Assembly: GCA_018648265.1 (NCBI GenBank)
Contig: JABGRN010000002.1
Location: 109,223-173,222, forward strand
Length of the DNA: 64,000 nt
Direction: 5' to 3'
Origin: Prolixibacteraceae bacterium
GTDB taxonomy: Bacteria; Bacteroidota; Bacteroidia; Bacteroidales; Prolixibacteraceae
Shown: piece after piece, positions 20,659 through 30,220 of the stretch
Numbering within the stretch: the first letter of the stretch is position 1
How the letters are laid out: each line of letters starts with the position of its first letter
Translations under genes and position numbers: made by a program
Notes under the pieces: generated by a model
The model's input: only the letters and a program-made list of their open reading frames with translations
Database searches by the model: none
Told to the model about the DNA's origin: nothing

Positions 20659-21723
20659 ATGAAACTTAAAATTGCAATCTTACCAGGCGACGGCATTGGA
20701 CCTGAAATAGTTGAACAGGCCATGAAATGTGTCAAAGCTGTTGCCAAAAAATTTAATCACGACATAGAATACGAATACGCGTTAACCGGTGCCACAGCCA
20801 TCGATCAGGTGGGTGATCCCTACCCCGACACAACCCACGAATTATGCATGAAATCGGATGCAGTACTTTTTGGTGCCATTGGCGACCCAAAATTCGATAA
20901 TAATCCAAAGGCTACAGTACGCCCCGAACAAGGTTTGCTTGCAATGCGGAAGAAGCTTGGACTGTATGCAAACATACGCCCGGTTGAAACTTTTGAATCG
21001 TTATTACACAAATCGCCACTTAGACGCGAACTGGTTGAAGGAGCTGATTTTGTTTGTATCCGCGAGTTGACAGGTGGTATTTATTTTGGCGAAAAAGGCA
21101 GAAAAGACAACGGGAATACTGCATTTGATACATGTACCTACGCTCGGGTAGAAATCGAACGTATTCTGAAACTGGCATACGAATTTGCAGGAGAACGCAA
21201 TAAAAAATTAACTGTAGTTGACAAAGCAAACGTATTAGAAAGCTCTCGGCTCTGGAGAGAAGTGGCGCAAGAAATGGAACCCAATTATCCGGATATTAAA
21301 ACAGAATATATGTTTGTTGATAATGCAGCCATGCAAATTATTCAGTGGCCAAAAAATTTCGATGTGATGGTTACCGAAAATATGTTTGGCGATATTTTAA
21401 CCGACGAAGCCAGTGTAATTACAGGTTCACTTGGACTTTTACCATCAGCTTCAATGGGAATTCACACTTCTGTTTTTGAACCTATCCACGGTTCGTACCC
21501 ACAAGCTGCCGGAAAAGACATTGCCAACCCAATTGCAACTATTCTTTCAGCTGCCATGATGTTTGAATATGCCTTCGATTTAAAAGAAGAAGGAAAACTT
21601 ATCCGCGATGCTGTGGCAGCTTCAATGGCCGAAGGTTTTGTTACCGAGGATATTGCTGAAGAGCAAGCTTATAAAACTTCAGAGGTTGGGGATTGGATCG
21701 CAAATTGGATTGAAAAAAATTAA
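20659..21723 (+). CDS. leuB: 3-isopropylmalate dehydrogenase
   Basis: [55 protein letters not shown]. Confidence 0.97.
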   Translation: MKLKIAILPGDGIGPEIVEQAMKCVKAVAKKFNHDIEYEYALTGATAIDQVGDPYPDTTHELCMKSDAVLFGAIGDPKFDNNPKATVRPEQGLLAMRKKLGLYANIRPVETFESLLHKSPLRRELVEGADFVCIRELTGGIYFGEKGRKDNGNTAFDTCTYARVEIERILKLAYEFAGERNKKLTVVDKANVLESSRLWREVAQEMEPNYPDIKTEYMFVDNAAMQIIQWPKNFDVMVTENMFGDILTDEASVITGSLGLLPSASMGIHTSVFEPIHGSYPQAAGKDIANPIATILSAAMMFEYAFDLKEEGKLIRDAVAASMAEGFVTEDIAEEQAYKTSEVGDWIANWIEKN

Positions 21724-21729
21724 TGGGTG

Positions 21730-21915
21730 ATGCGAATTCCGATTCGCATTTTCTGTATTAGCAATTTTGGAAATAATTCCGATTTGGAAATTTTAATGGC
21801 GATTTGTAAATTGCCAAACCAAAAGAAAAGAACCGTTCTTTTTACAGAGAATGGTTCTTTTTTAAGATGCGAATTCCAACTCGCATTATTTGAATTGGCG
21901 ATATGGAAATCGCCA
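21730..21915. repeat. REP/BIME-like composite: two copies each of two hairpin types flanking the leu terminator
   Basis: ATGCGAATTCCGATTCGCAT (21730) and ATGCGAATTCCAACTCGCAT (21867); TGGCGATTTGTAAATTGCCA (21797) and TGGCGATATGGAAATCGCCA (21896). Confidence 0.75.
21828..21863 (+). terminator. Intrinsic terminator downstream of leuB
   Basis: AAGAACCGTTCT / AGAATGGTTCTT stem (12 bp, one G-U), 8-nt loop, followed by a T-run. Confidence 0.8.
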
Positions 21916-21920
21916 CACCC

Positions 21921-23279
21921 TTAAATTCTATAAGGTTCCCGCATTTCCCTCACAAACAATTTATTTGCTTCTGCATCACCAACAACTTCACCTTTAACCG
22001 GATCCCAGGTAATTTTTCTGTTTGTGCGAATCGCAATATTACCCATGTGGCTTACACAGTCAGAAAGAATGGCCTCCTCCAAAGGACAAGCCTCAGGTAC
22101 ATTTCCTTTAACGACATCGACAAAAAGTTGCCCCATCGTATTTTCTTCGCTCAAAATCGACCCATTATTATTTTTTGGAAAATCGTTTAATTTTTGGTCT
22201 ATTTCAGAAATATTTGATTGTGCCGAAGATCTGCTCAACGAAATCCAACCTTTTGAACCATAAAATGTTGTTCCATTACTATCTTTTATTGTTCGATAAT
22301 GAAGCACATCATTTTGCATTGCAAAATCGGTATCTACAAAGTGTAATTTTACGCCTGAATTGTATTCAATATTTACATTCCAGTCCCTAATATTATTATA
22401 CATTCCTCCGGGCTTCCAAAACCCGCCGGTACCTTCGCAAGTATATTTCCCACTCATTTGTTCTTTCATTCCCCAAATCATTATATCTAAAGGATGCGCA
22501 CCCCAGCCACCTAAAAATCCAATAGAATAATCCCACTGAAACCAGGAACTGTTGTTGGTAACACGTTCCGGGCAATAAGAATTTAATGGGGCCGGTCCCG
22601 TCCATTTATCAAAATCAAAATCGTCGGGAACAGGAACTTCGTTGCAAACCGGCGATTCAACAGGATTATAACCAGGTGCCCAAACTTCTATATTCTCAAC
22701 TTCACCAATTAATCCATCTTTAATCATATTAATTCCCAATTGCATATGTTTCATTGTACGCTGTTGAGTGCCATAATGAAATTTTACATTATTGCTTATC
22801 AATTCTTTTTCAAGAATTTTATAATGCGGATAACTTAATCCGAGTGGTTTTGCCAGCATGATATGTTTGCCTGCCCGGGCTGCTTTTATAGCCCCAACAA
22901 CATGCCAGTGGTCGGGTGTTGTAATATGAACGGCGTCAATATCATCACGTTCCAGAATCTCTTCAAAATAGTTGTAAGCCATGCAATCAGGAGCTTGCAC
23001 GCCTTTTTCCTTATATGTTTTAGTTATATAATCCGCCGATTCATTTCGTCTCTGTTCGAAAGGATCGCAAGTAGCAACTGAATAGGAAGTTTCCAGAGGG
23101 ACAAAATAATTTCTCATTTCCGACTGACCACGCGATCCCATCCCGATATGAGCAATTAAAATACGATCGTTGGCTCCTTTGTAAGTTCCGCACGATGGTA
23201 AAATTGTTGGAATTACTATTGCACCGGCAACTCCAGTCATTGTTTTTCCGATAAAATTTCTTCTGCTTATTTTTTTCAT
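21921..23279 (-). CDS. Gfo/Idh/MocA family oxidoreductase with twin-arginine-type signal
   Basis: SRRNFIGKTMTGVAGAIVIPTILPSC, LIAHIGMGSRGQ, HITTPDHWHVVGAIKAARAGKHIMLAKPLG. Confidence 0.92.
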   Translation of the reverse strand: MKKISRRNFIGKTMTGVAGAIVIPTILPSCGTYKGANDRILIAHIGMGSRGQSEMRNYFVPLETSYSVATCDPFEQRRNESADYITKTYKEKGVQAPDCMAYNYFEEILERDDIDAVHITTPDHWHVVGAIKAARAGKHIMLAKPLGLSYPHYKILEKELISNNVKFHYGTQQRTMKHMQLGINMIKDGLIGEVENIEVWAPGYNPVESPVCNEVPVPDDFDFDKWTGPAPLNSYCPERVTNNSSWFQWDYSIGFLGGWGAHPLDIMIWGMKEQMSGKYTCEGTGGFWKPGGMYNNIRDWNVNIEYNSGVKLHFVDTDFAMQNDVLHYRTIKDSNGTTFYGSKGWISLSRSSAQSNISEIDQKLNDFPKNNNGSILSEENTMGQLFVDVVKGNVPEACPLEEAILSDCVSHMGNIAIRTNRKITWDPVKGEVVGDAEANKLFVREMREPYRI

Positions 23280-23309
23280 TATTATTGAGTTAGATAGTTT
23301 TTCACCTGT

Positions 23310-24056
23310 TTATTCAAAGGTCACCTTTCCGATGGCGGCCCATTCTGTTCCACGTAATAACAATTTTTTAAATCCATCGTTATTCATCGCCTCAATATCG
23401 TGCCCAAGAATCGTATGAAAAATCTTACCATCTCCCACCTCTTTTACAAAAATAGCCGGCTGGTTTTTACTACCCGCTGCTTTTTGCGTTTTATCTGTAG
23501 CAGTTCCAAGCACTGTAAAACTTTCATTTTCACGGGCATTTATCCACAATTCATCAAAAATTTTAAAATCAGTTATTCCTTTCGTTATTGGATGGGTTTT
23601 GTTTTCTATAAAAACTTCAATAGTATCGTTTTTTCCATGACCGGTTTTTTCTTCCCACGAAGCAGTTGTTATTTCCCTGAATTCCGGCCACTTGTAAAAC
23701 ACCGAAGTTGAAGCATGAAAAAATACCAAGCCACCACCTTCATTCAAATATCTTAAAATCCCTGATTCCAATTCCGGGTTCCAACGAAGATCATTTTCAG
23801 GCCACGAATTCCAATTGTTCAAAATAACATCGTAATTTTTAATGATATTGTAATTTAATGTATCAGGTTTATTTGTTAGATCTGTTTTAAAATTCCCATT
23901 TACTTCAAACATTTCTACTAAAAAAGGCGTAGTTTCCTTCCACTCGTGATTGTTACTTCCACTTAAAATCAAAATGTTAATTGGTTTATTTGTATTACAT
24001 CCAAATAATAAAAAAAGTAATAATGAAATAAAAATAAAGCTTCTCATGGGATTCAA
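23310..24056 (-). CDS. ThuA domain-containing lipoprotein
   Basis: ILILSGSNNHEWKETTPFL, GGGLVFFHASTSVFYKWPEF, GKIFHTILGHD. Confidence 0.9.
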   Translation of the reverse strand: MNPMRSFIFISLLLFLLFGCNTNKPINILILSGSNNHEWKETTPFLVEMFEVNGNFKTDLTNKPDTLNYNIIKNYDVILNNWNSWPENDLRWNPELESGILRYLNEGGGLVFFHASTSVFYKWPEFREITTASWEEKTGHGKNDTIEVFIENKTHPITKGITDFKIFDELWINARENESFTVLGTATDKTQKAAGSKNQPAIFVKEVGDGKIFHTILGHDIEAMNNDGFKKLLLRGTEWAAIGKVTFE

Positions 24057-24184
24057 TTTTCAGGTTGAAATTACACATTATTAAACAATAAACTCTATTA
24101 CTGCACAAAAATTGGCATAAGGAATTTAATCTCGTTACAATAAAAAAAAGTAATCTTTCTTGGAAATTACACTTTTATTATTTT

Positions 24185-24210
24185 ACTTTGTATTTCAAAG
24201 TACTTTTAAT
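24185..24210 (+). promoter_or_regulatory. Operator-like palindrome, copy 1 (ACTTTGTATTTCAAAGTACTTTTAAT)
   Basis: Inverted repeat ACTTTG..CAAAGT shared with 25151, immediately 5' of the 24211 start codon. Confidence 0.65.
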
Positions 24211-24837
24211 ATGAATGAACAAGATAAGCTTTTAGGAGAACTAAAAAATATCCGCGAAATAATGGAACGCTCAAGCCGGTTCCTTTCGTTGAGTGGATTA
24301 TCGGGAATCTTAGTTGGGATTTATGCTTTAATCGGGGCTTTTTTTGCATCCCTGATTATCGATACACAAATTCCTGCAAGTGGTCAACCCGAAAATGTAA
24401 ACGATAAAATCATTTTGCTTTCCATTCTGGGATTATCGGTTTTAACACTTTCACTATTAACAATATTTCTATTAACAATTAAAAAGGCCCGTAAACAACA
24501 AAAGCAGATTTGGGGCCCCGGATCAAAACTACTTCTGTTTAACCTTTTAATTCCACTCGTTACCGGGGGAGTTATGATATTAACATTAACCGTTCGGGGA
24601 TACTACGATATTATTATCCCATGTTTTTTAATATTCTACGGCCTCGCTCTTGTAAACGCGGCAAAATATACCCGCCCGGAAATCCTTGGTTTAGGAATCA
24701 TTGAAATTGTTATTGGGCTGATTGCAGTGATTTTCTCAGACTTTGGTTTGTATTTATGGGCAACTGGATTTGGAATTGTCCATATTGTTTATGGTTTCAT
24801 TTTCCTACAAAAAGAGACTAAAAATCAGGTAAAGTGA
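24211..24837 (+). CDS. Multi-pass membrane protein of unknown function
   Basis: Several hydrophobic segments; start adjusted from 24160 to 24211 (MNEQDKLLGELKNIREIMERSSRF); stop overlaps next gene's GTG (GTGA). Confidence 0.75.
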   Translation: MNEQDKLLGELKNIREIMERSSRFLSLSGLSGILVGIYALIGAFFASLIIDTQIPASGQPENVNDKIILLSILGLSVLTLSLLTIFLLTIKKARKQQKQIWGPGSKLLLFNLLIPLVTGGVMILTLTVRGYYDIIIPCFLIFYGLALVNAAKYTRPEILGLGIIEIVIGLIAVIFSDFGLYLWATGFGIVHIVYGFIFLQKETKNQVK

Positions 24838-25136
24838 AAAACATTATCCAACAATTAAATAAAGCTTTCGACAATAAAGTGAGGCTTGGGGTAATGGCTG
24901 CATTAATGGTAAACTCAAATCTAAGTTTTAACAATTTAAAAGAGCTGCTCGAACTTACCGATGGAAACCTCGCAAGCCATTTAAAAGCACTGGAAAAATC
25001 GGGGTATATTTCAGTTAATAAATCTTTTATCGGAAGGAAACCGAATACAAAGTATAAAATAACATCAGCAGGAAAAGAAGCTTTTAATATACACTTAAAA
25101 GCACTTGAAAGTATAATTAACAAAAACAAACAATAA
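24834..25136 (+). CDS. Winged-helix transcriptional regulator
   Basis: VRLGVMAALMVNSNLSFNNLKELLELTDGNLASHLKALEKSGYISVNKSFIGRKPNTKYKITSAGKEAF. Confidence 0.9.
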   Translation: MKNIIQQLNKAFDNKVRLGVMAALMVNSNLSFNNLKELLELTDGNLASHLKALEKSGYISVNKSFIGRKPNTKYKITSAGKEAFNIHLKALESIINKNKQ

Positions 25137-25150
25137 TTTTTTATCTATCG

Positions 25151-25176
25151 ACTTTGAAATTCAAAGTACTTTTTAA
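25151..25176 (+). promoter_or_regulatory. Operator-like palindrome, copy 2 (ACTTTGAAATTCAAAGTACTTTTTAA)
   Basis: 17-nt palindrome around a central base, between the wHTH gene and creD; shares its arrangement with 24185. Confidence 0.7.
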
Positions 25177-25192
25177 CAGAAAAATATAAATC

Positions 25193-26545
25193 ATGGAAAA
25201 AGAAAATCAGGGAAACATTTTAGACCGTATGGGATTAAACTTCCACCGCAAACTATCTTTCAAACTTTTTACAATCGGGTTTTTAGTGCTTGTTCTGATG
25301 ATACCGAAATTGATGATTCTGTCGTTAATTAGCGAACGTAGTTTAACTGCGGATGAAGCGAGCAGTGAGGTCATGTCGAAATGGTCAGACAACCAGGAAA
25401 TTACAGGACCGGTTTTAACCGTTCCGTACACAAAAAGTGTTTATAACGAACGGAATAAAGAATACAAGGAAGTTATTCACACGGCTACTTTTCTTCCAAA
25501 AGAATTAAATATTAATGGTAAAATAAATCCCAAAAAACTTTACCGGAGTATTTACGATGTAATTGTTTACGAGTCGGATATTAATTTATCAGGGAATTTC
25601 GAACTCCCCGATTTTAGTGATTTTAATATCGATGAGAAGGACATTCAATGGAAAGATGCACAAATACTTCTGGCAATAAACGATTTACGCGGAATTAACG
25701 AAGAAGTTATACTAAAGTGGAACAATTCGGGAACTACATTTGCGCCGGGAATAAATAAGTCGGTAATCGGTGAAAGTGGAATTTCAGTTTCGCTACCCAA
25801 TATTTCGGCTGACAATTTCCGTGGTAATTTTCAAATCTCGTTAAAATTAAAAGGAAGTCAGAGTTTAATGTTTACACCGGTTGGTGAAAAAACAGAAGTT
25901 CACCTTGAATCTCCATGGAACGATCCTGGGTTTGTTGGAAATTTCCTGCCTAAAAACCGGGAAATAAATGACACAGGATTTTCGGCCGATTGGACAGTAC
26001 TGCATTTCAACCGGAATTTTCCCCAACGGTGGTCGAACGGTGAAAGTCTGTCGGGTACTAACAATTCTGAAATTCATAGTGCCGATTTTGGAGTGGAGCT
26101 GGTAACCCTTGCAGATAACTACCAAAAAAACACACGAAGCGCAAAATATGCGGTCCTCATAATTATTATCACTTTTATCGTTTTCTTTATGTACGAAGTT
26201 TTTTCGAAACAAAGGATTCATCCCTTTCAATACATTATGGTTGGCAGTGCAATCACTATTTTTTATTTGCTGTTACTTTCCATTTCAGAACAACTCGGAT
26301 TTAACCTTGCCTACATTATCGCAACATCTGCGGTTTTAATACTGGTGTTTCTATATTCAAGGAGTTTTATGTTGAAATTAAAAAACTCAATTGCTATTGC
26401 ACTGGCCCTTGCAGCGAGTTATTCGTTTATATTTATTTTGCTTCAACTCGAATCGTACGCACTCCTTGCCGGAAGTGTTGGATTATTCGTGTTATTGGCT
26501 TTGCTAATGTTTTTTACCCGAAAAATTAATTGGTACAAAGAATAG
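25193..26545 (+). CDS. creD: Cell envelope integrity protein CreD
   Basis: GPVLTVPY, FSADWTVLHFNRNFPQ, FGVELVTLADNYQKNTRSAKYAVLIIIITFIVFF..EVFSKQRIHPFQYIMVGSAI. Confidence 0.93.
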   Translation: MEKENQGNILDRMGLNFHRKLSFKLFTIGFLVLVLMIPKLMILSLISERSLTADEASSEVMSKWSDNQEITGPVLTVPYTKSVYNERNKEYKEVIHTATFLPKELNINGKINPKKLYRSIYDVIVYESDINLSGNFELPDFSDFNIDEKDIQWKDAQILLAINDLRGINEEVILKWNNSGTTFAPGINKSVIGESGISVSLPNISADNFRGNFQISLKLKGSQSLMFTPVGEKTEVHLESPWNDPGFVGNFLPKNREINDTGFSADWTVLHFNRNFPQRWSNGESLSGTNNSEIHSADFGVELVTLADNYQKNTRSAKYAVLIIIITFIVFFMYEVFSKQRIHPFQYIMVGSAITIFYLLLLSISEQLGFNLAYIIATSAVLILVFLYSRSFMLKLKNSIAIALALAASYSFIFILLQLESYALLAGSVGLFVLLALLMFFTRKINWYKE

Positions 26546-26566
26546 CAGAAATTTTACAGCGCTCTG

Positions 26567-26597
26567 TTCACCCGTTGACTTTCCGTCACCGGGTGAA
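26567..26597. repeat. Twin hairpin copy 1: TTCACCCG-T-TGAC-TTTCC-GTCA-C-CGGGTGAA
   Basis: 12 base pairs plus a single internal mismatch; conserved pentaloop; second copy at 26665. Confidence 0.85.
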
Positions 26598-26664
26598 TTT
26601 ATTTAGATAAGCGACCTAACAATTTCTATTCTGCACATACCAATTCGATTATTTCTTTACAACT

Positions 26665-26695
26665 TTTACCCGATGACTTTCCGTCACCGGGTAAA
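26665..26695. repeat. Twin hairpin copy 2: TTTACCCG-A-TGAC-TTTCC-GTCA-C-CGGGTAAA
   Basis: Same architecture as 26567 with a compensatory C-G to T-A change in the outer stem. Confidence 0.85.
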
Positions 26696-26733
26696 TATTG
26701 AAATTTAACCCAAAATGAACCAACAATATTGAA

Positions 26734-26762
26734 TTTGCCTCTACCAAGAAAGATTATCTTTG
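26734..26762 (+). promoter_or_regulatory. Putative promoter of ilvA (TTTG-N17-TATCTTTG)
   Basis: Matches the Bacteroidota TTTG / TAnnTTTG pattern (short spacer) 13 bp before the ilvA ATG. Confidence 0.55.
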
Positions 26763-26775
26763 CAAAAAAGTTAAT

Positions 26776-28038
26776 ATGAATTCGACGGTCAAATATTTCC
26801 CACAACTCCAGGATATCACAAAGGCAAAAATTAATTTGAATGATGTTATTCTTCAAACTCCTTTGCAAAAAAACTTAAATCTTTCGGATGAATTTCAAGC
26901 AAATATTCTTTTAAAACGAGAAGATTTACAAATAGTACGATCGTATAAATTAAGGGGAGCTTTTAATAAAATTGCACATCTTTCTACCGAAGAGTTGAAG
27001 AACGGGGTTGTATGCGCCAGTGCCGGAAACCATGCTCAGGGTGTTGCCTACTCGTGCCAAAAACTCAAAATAAAGGGCAAAATATATATGCCTGCAACCA
27101 CTCCAAAACAAAAAATAAAGCAAGTAAAAATGTTTGGGAAGGAGTTTATTGAAATTATTTTAACAGGCGATACTTACGACGATGCACATATTTCTGCCCT
27201 GCAAGACAGCAAAAAAACAGGAATGGCTTTTATTCATCCGTTCGACGATCGACAAATTATTGAAGGGCAGGCAACTGTTGGACTGGAAATTTTGCAAGAC
27301 ACCAAAGAAAGTATCGACTTTATATTTATTCCGGTTGGCGGTGGCGGTCTGGCTGCAGGAGTTGGTGCATATTTCAAACAAATAAGTCCGCAAACTAAAA
27401 TTATTGGGGTTGAACCGGCCGGGGCACCGTCGATGCAAAAATCGATTGAAGCCGGGAAAGTTGTTGAGTTGCAAAAAATTGACAAGTTTGTTGATGGGGC
27501 TGCCGTTCAGAAAGTAGGTGAGATTACTTTTGAAATTTGCAAACAAGTTGTCGATGATATTATTACAGTTCCTGAAGGTAAAATCTGCACAAAAATATTA
27601 CAACTTTACAACAGGGATGCAATTGTAATTGAACCAGCCGGGGCGCTTTCAATTACAGCACTCGATTTTTACCGGGAAGAAATTAAAGGCAAAAACGTAG
27701 TTTGTATTGTTAGCGGCAGTAACAACGACATTACCCGCACTGAAGAAATAAAAGAACGTTCGTTACTTTACGAAGGACTGAAACACTATTTTATTGTAAG
27801 GTTTCCACAACGTGCCGGAGCACTGCGTACTTTTGTCGATATTGTACTTGGCCCAAGCGACGATATTACTCATTTTGAATATTCAAAAAAAAACAACCGC
27901 GAAAAAGGGCCAGCAGTTATTGGCATTGAAGTTCAGAAAAAAGAGGACTACAACGGGCTTGTTGAAAGAATGGAAGAGAATGGTTTTATTTATGAATATT
28001 TGAATGAAAAACGAGATTTGTTCCAGTTTTTGGTGTAA
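26776..28038 (+). CDS. ilvA: Threonine ammonia-lyase (biosynthetic type)
   Basis: LKREDLQIVRSYKLRGAFNKI, CASAGNHAQGVAYSC, VGGGGLAAGVGAYFK, C-terminal ACT-like domain. Confidence 0.95.
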   Translation: MNSTVKYFPQLQDITKAKINLNDVILQTPLQKNLNLSDEFQANILLKREDLQIVRSYKLRGAFNKIAHLSTEELKNGVVCASAGNHAQGVAYSCQKLKIKGKIYMPATTPKQKIKQVKMFGKEFIEIILTGDTYDDAHISALQDSKKTGMAFIHPFDDRQIIEGQATVGLEILQDTKESIDFIFIPVGGGGLAAGVGAYFKQISPQTKIIGVEPAGAPSMQKSIEAGKVVELQKIDKFVDGAAVQKVGEITFEICKQVVDDIITVPEGKICTKILQLYNRDAIVIEPAGALSITALDFYREEIKGKNVVCIVSGSNNDITRTEEIKERSLLYEGLKHYFIVRFPQRAGALRTFVDIVLGPSDDITHFEYSKKNNREKGPAVIGIEVQKKEDYNGLVERMEENGFIYEYLNEKRDLFQFLV

Positions 28039-28070
28039 CTAACATTAAATAAATTTTGTAAACAATAAAA

Positions 28071-30131
28071 TCAAAGTAAATTTTTCTCTTTCAATGAAGC
28101 CTTAATTTGATTATGGTTTTTCCAGAATTTGGTTTCTATATCGTTAAGTATTTCCGTAGTCTCTGGCAGATCTCTAATATTATCGATTAAAGGATCATTT
28201 CTTAAAAACAAAATTACCCAATAATGATAATTGTCTTGCTGTGAAAACAATTTCAATTGTTCGATAGCATTTATCGTGTCGCCCTTATACGAATAATACA
28301 CTGCTAAACTTACATGTTTATAAATCGATTTATCTCCATCAGCATAATCCTTATAATCATTAAAACATTTATCAGATTTCTCAATCAGTCCCATTTCTGA
28401 TAATACAACACCGATTTTTGCATTTTCCCCTCTAAAAATATTCAGATTTTGAGCTTCCTTTATCGCTATAATTTTATTAAAATATTTATAAGAACTTTCA
28501 TAATCTCTCATGTAATAACAAATTTTTCCAACTTCCAATATTACATCCAATCTTGTTGAATCTTTATTAAGTGTTTTAATTAAAGATTCTTTGATTTGAT
28601 CGAGATCTTTGTTTCGCGCAAACAGAATATAGGCTTTTACATACTCCGAAAACAAATTTTCCGGATCATAATCCAACGACTTGTTAATGTACATTTCAGC
28701 CTCGTCTGTAAAACCTGTCTGAATAAAGGCATTACTTACATGCAAATAGATAAAACTTGCAGTAATTGAATCATTTGCTGCAATATCCAATCTGATTCCT
28801 TTCAAAGCATATTCCAGGTATTTTTCTGTATTAGGAATATGACTCGTATAAAAATCGGCCAGGATATTAATAACTAAGGCTGAATTCGGATTGTATTCCA
28901 ATGCTTTTTCAAGATAAGAAACAGCCTGTTCGTATTCAGAATTATTGATGTAAAATAATGCTTTTGCAATCAAACTTTGGGGCAACTGCGAATCGAGTAA
29001 TAGTGCTTTATCAGCATAATTATTAATTAGTTGAGAATATTTTTTTTCAGTTCGTGTCGCATCCAGAAAATAATATGTAATGGCAATTCCGGCGTGTGCC
29101 CGGGCAAATTCCTTGTCCTGTTCAATCGCTTTTTGAAAATATTCGATGGCCTCTTCCAAATTTTCCCGATCTCCTTTATACATTAAATCGAGCCCTTTTA
29201 AGAGATAATCATATGCTACAAGATCGTCAGTAGGAGTTTTGTTAATTTGCTGTTCTTCTTCAGGCGTAATTATGGCCTCAATTTTATCTGCAATATTTTT
29301 TGCAACTTCTTTTTGCAAGTTAAAAATATCTTTTGCATCCCGGTTATATTGTTCTGCCCAAAGATGCCTATCGGTTGGAGCTTCGATCAATTGAATATTT
29401 AGTAAAATCTGATCACCAATTTTCTGGCCGCTTCCTTCAACAAAATAATTTGCATTTAACTCTTTTGAAATTTCAGAAATAGTTTTAGGATTGTTACGGT
29501 ACTTTTCAACCGAGGTCCGGCTGATTACCCTCAAATCTTCAATTTTTTGGAGATTATTAAGAACAGATTCCATTAATCCATTTATTATATGAACATTGCT
29601 AGAATCATTGCTATCGTTTATAAACGGTAAAACCGCAATCGATTTTTCGAGATCATTTTGTTTAAATGCAAACGGGTTAATTAAAATAAAAAAGATAGTT
29701 GCCAGCAAAACAATACTAAAAATTACTCCAAGAATTACAATCCAATTTTTTCTTTTTGACTCATCGGTTTGAACCGGTTCATTTTCTTGCACAATTTTTT
29801 TTCCGGCTTCACCGGGAGGGTATCCATAATTTTCGCCAAAACATTTAATAAAATAAGAGACACTGCTATAACCAACTTGATAAGATACTTCCGAAACATT
29901 CAAAGTGGTTTGTTTCAACATTTCCATTGCCCGCTGCAAACGTACCTGCCGGATAAATTTGCTAACCGACAAACCTGTTAATTTTTTAATTTTTCGAAGC
30001 AGGTTCGAACGGCTCATTCCAATTTCATTTGCCAGCTCAGAAACCCCAAACTGCTCACTTGAAATATTCTCCTCAACAATCCCGGTAACTTTGTTTAAAA
30101 AATCGTTTTCTATGAAACTTGATTCCTGCAT
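28071..30131 (-). CDS. AraC-type HTH regulator with transmembrane segment, TolB-N/cyclase-associated-like segment and TPRs
   Basis: N-terminal GMSRSNLLRKIKKLTGLSVSKFIRQVRLQRAMEMLKQTTLNVSEVSYQVGYSSVSYFIKCF; TM helix; IAVLPFINDSNDSSNVHIINGLMESV; multiple TPR-like repeats. Confidence 0.88.
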   Translation of the reverse strand: MQESSFIENDFLNKVTGIVEENISSEQFGVSELANEIGMSRSNLLRKIKKLTGLSVSKFIRQVRLQRAMEMLKQTTLNVSEVSYQVGYSSVSYFIKCFGENYGYPPGEAGKKIVQENEPVQTDESKRKNWIVILGVIFSIVLLATIFFILINPFAFKQNDLEKSIAVLPFINDSNDSSNVHIINGLMESVLNNLQKIEDLRVISRTSVEKYRNNPKTISEISKELNANYFVEGSGQKIGDQILLNIQLIEAPTDRHLWAEQYNRDAKDIFNLQKEVAKNIADKIEAIITPEEEQQINKTPTDDLVAYDYLLKGLDLMYKGDRENLEEAIEYFQKAIEQDKEFARAHAGIAITYYFLDATRTEKKYSQLINNYADKALLLDSQLPQSLIAKALFYINNSEYEQAVSYLEKALEYNPNSALVINILADFYTSHIPNTEKYLEYALKGIRLDIAANDSITASFIYLHVSNAFIQTGFTDEAEMYINKSLDYDPENLFSEYVKAYILFARNKDLDQIKESLIKTLNKDSTRLDVILEVGKICYYMRDYESSYKYFNKIIAIKEAQNLNIFRGENAKIGVVLSEMGLIEKSDKCFNDYKDYADGDKSIYKHVSLAVYYSYKGDTINAIEQLKLFSQQDNYHYWVILFLRNDPLIDNIRDLPETTEILNDIETKFWKNHNQIKASLKEKNLL

Positions 30132-30220
30132 CGTTTTAAAAATATAATCGAAATACGGAATATTTCTCTGAAAAGATACAAATAACTTTTAACACTTTTT
30201 TCTCTCCGTCATTTCATCAT

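Noticed and set aside
20448-20747. 99-aa minus-strand ORF across the PemK-like/leuB junction
   Set aside because: Antisense to a clear PemK-like frame and the leuB start; low-complexity translation.
21727-21924. 65-aa ORF downstream of leuB
   Set aside because: Composed entirely of palindromic repeat and terminator sequence; no protein-like features.
26567-26695. Guanidine-II (mini-ykkC) riboswitch as explanation for the twin hairpins
   Set aside because: That class has ACGR tetraloops on paired short stems; here the loops are TTTCC (or GGAAA on the other strand) and the neighbouring genes are not guanidine-related.
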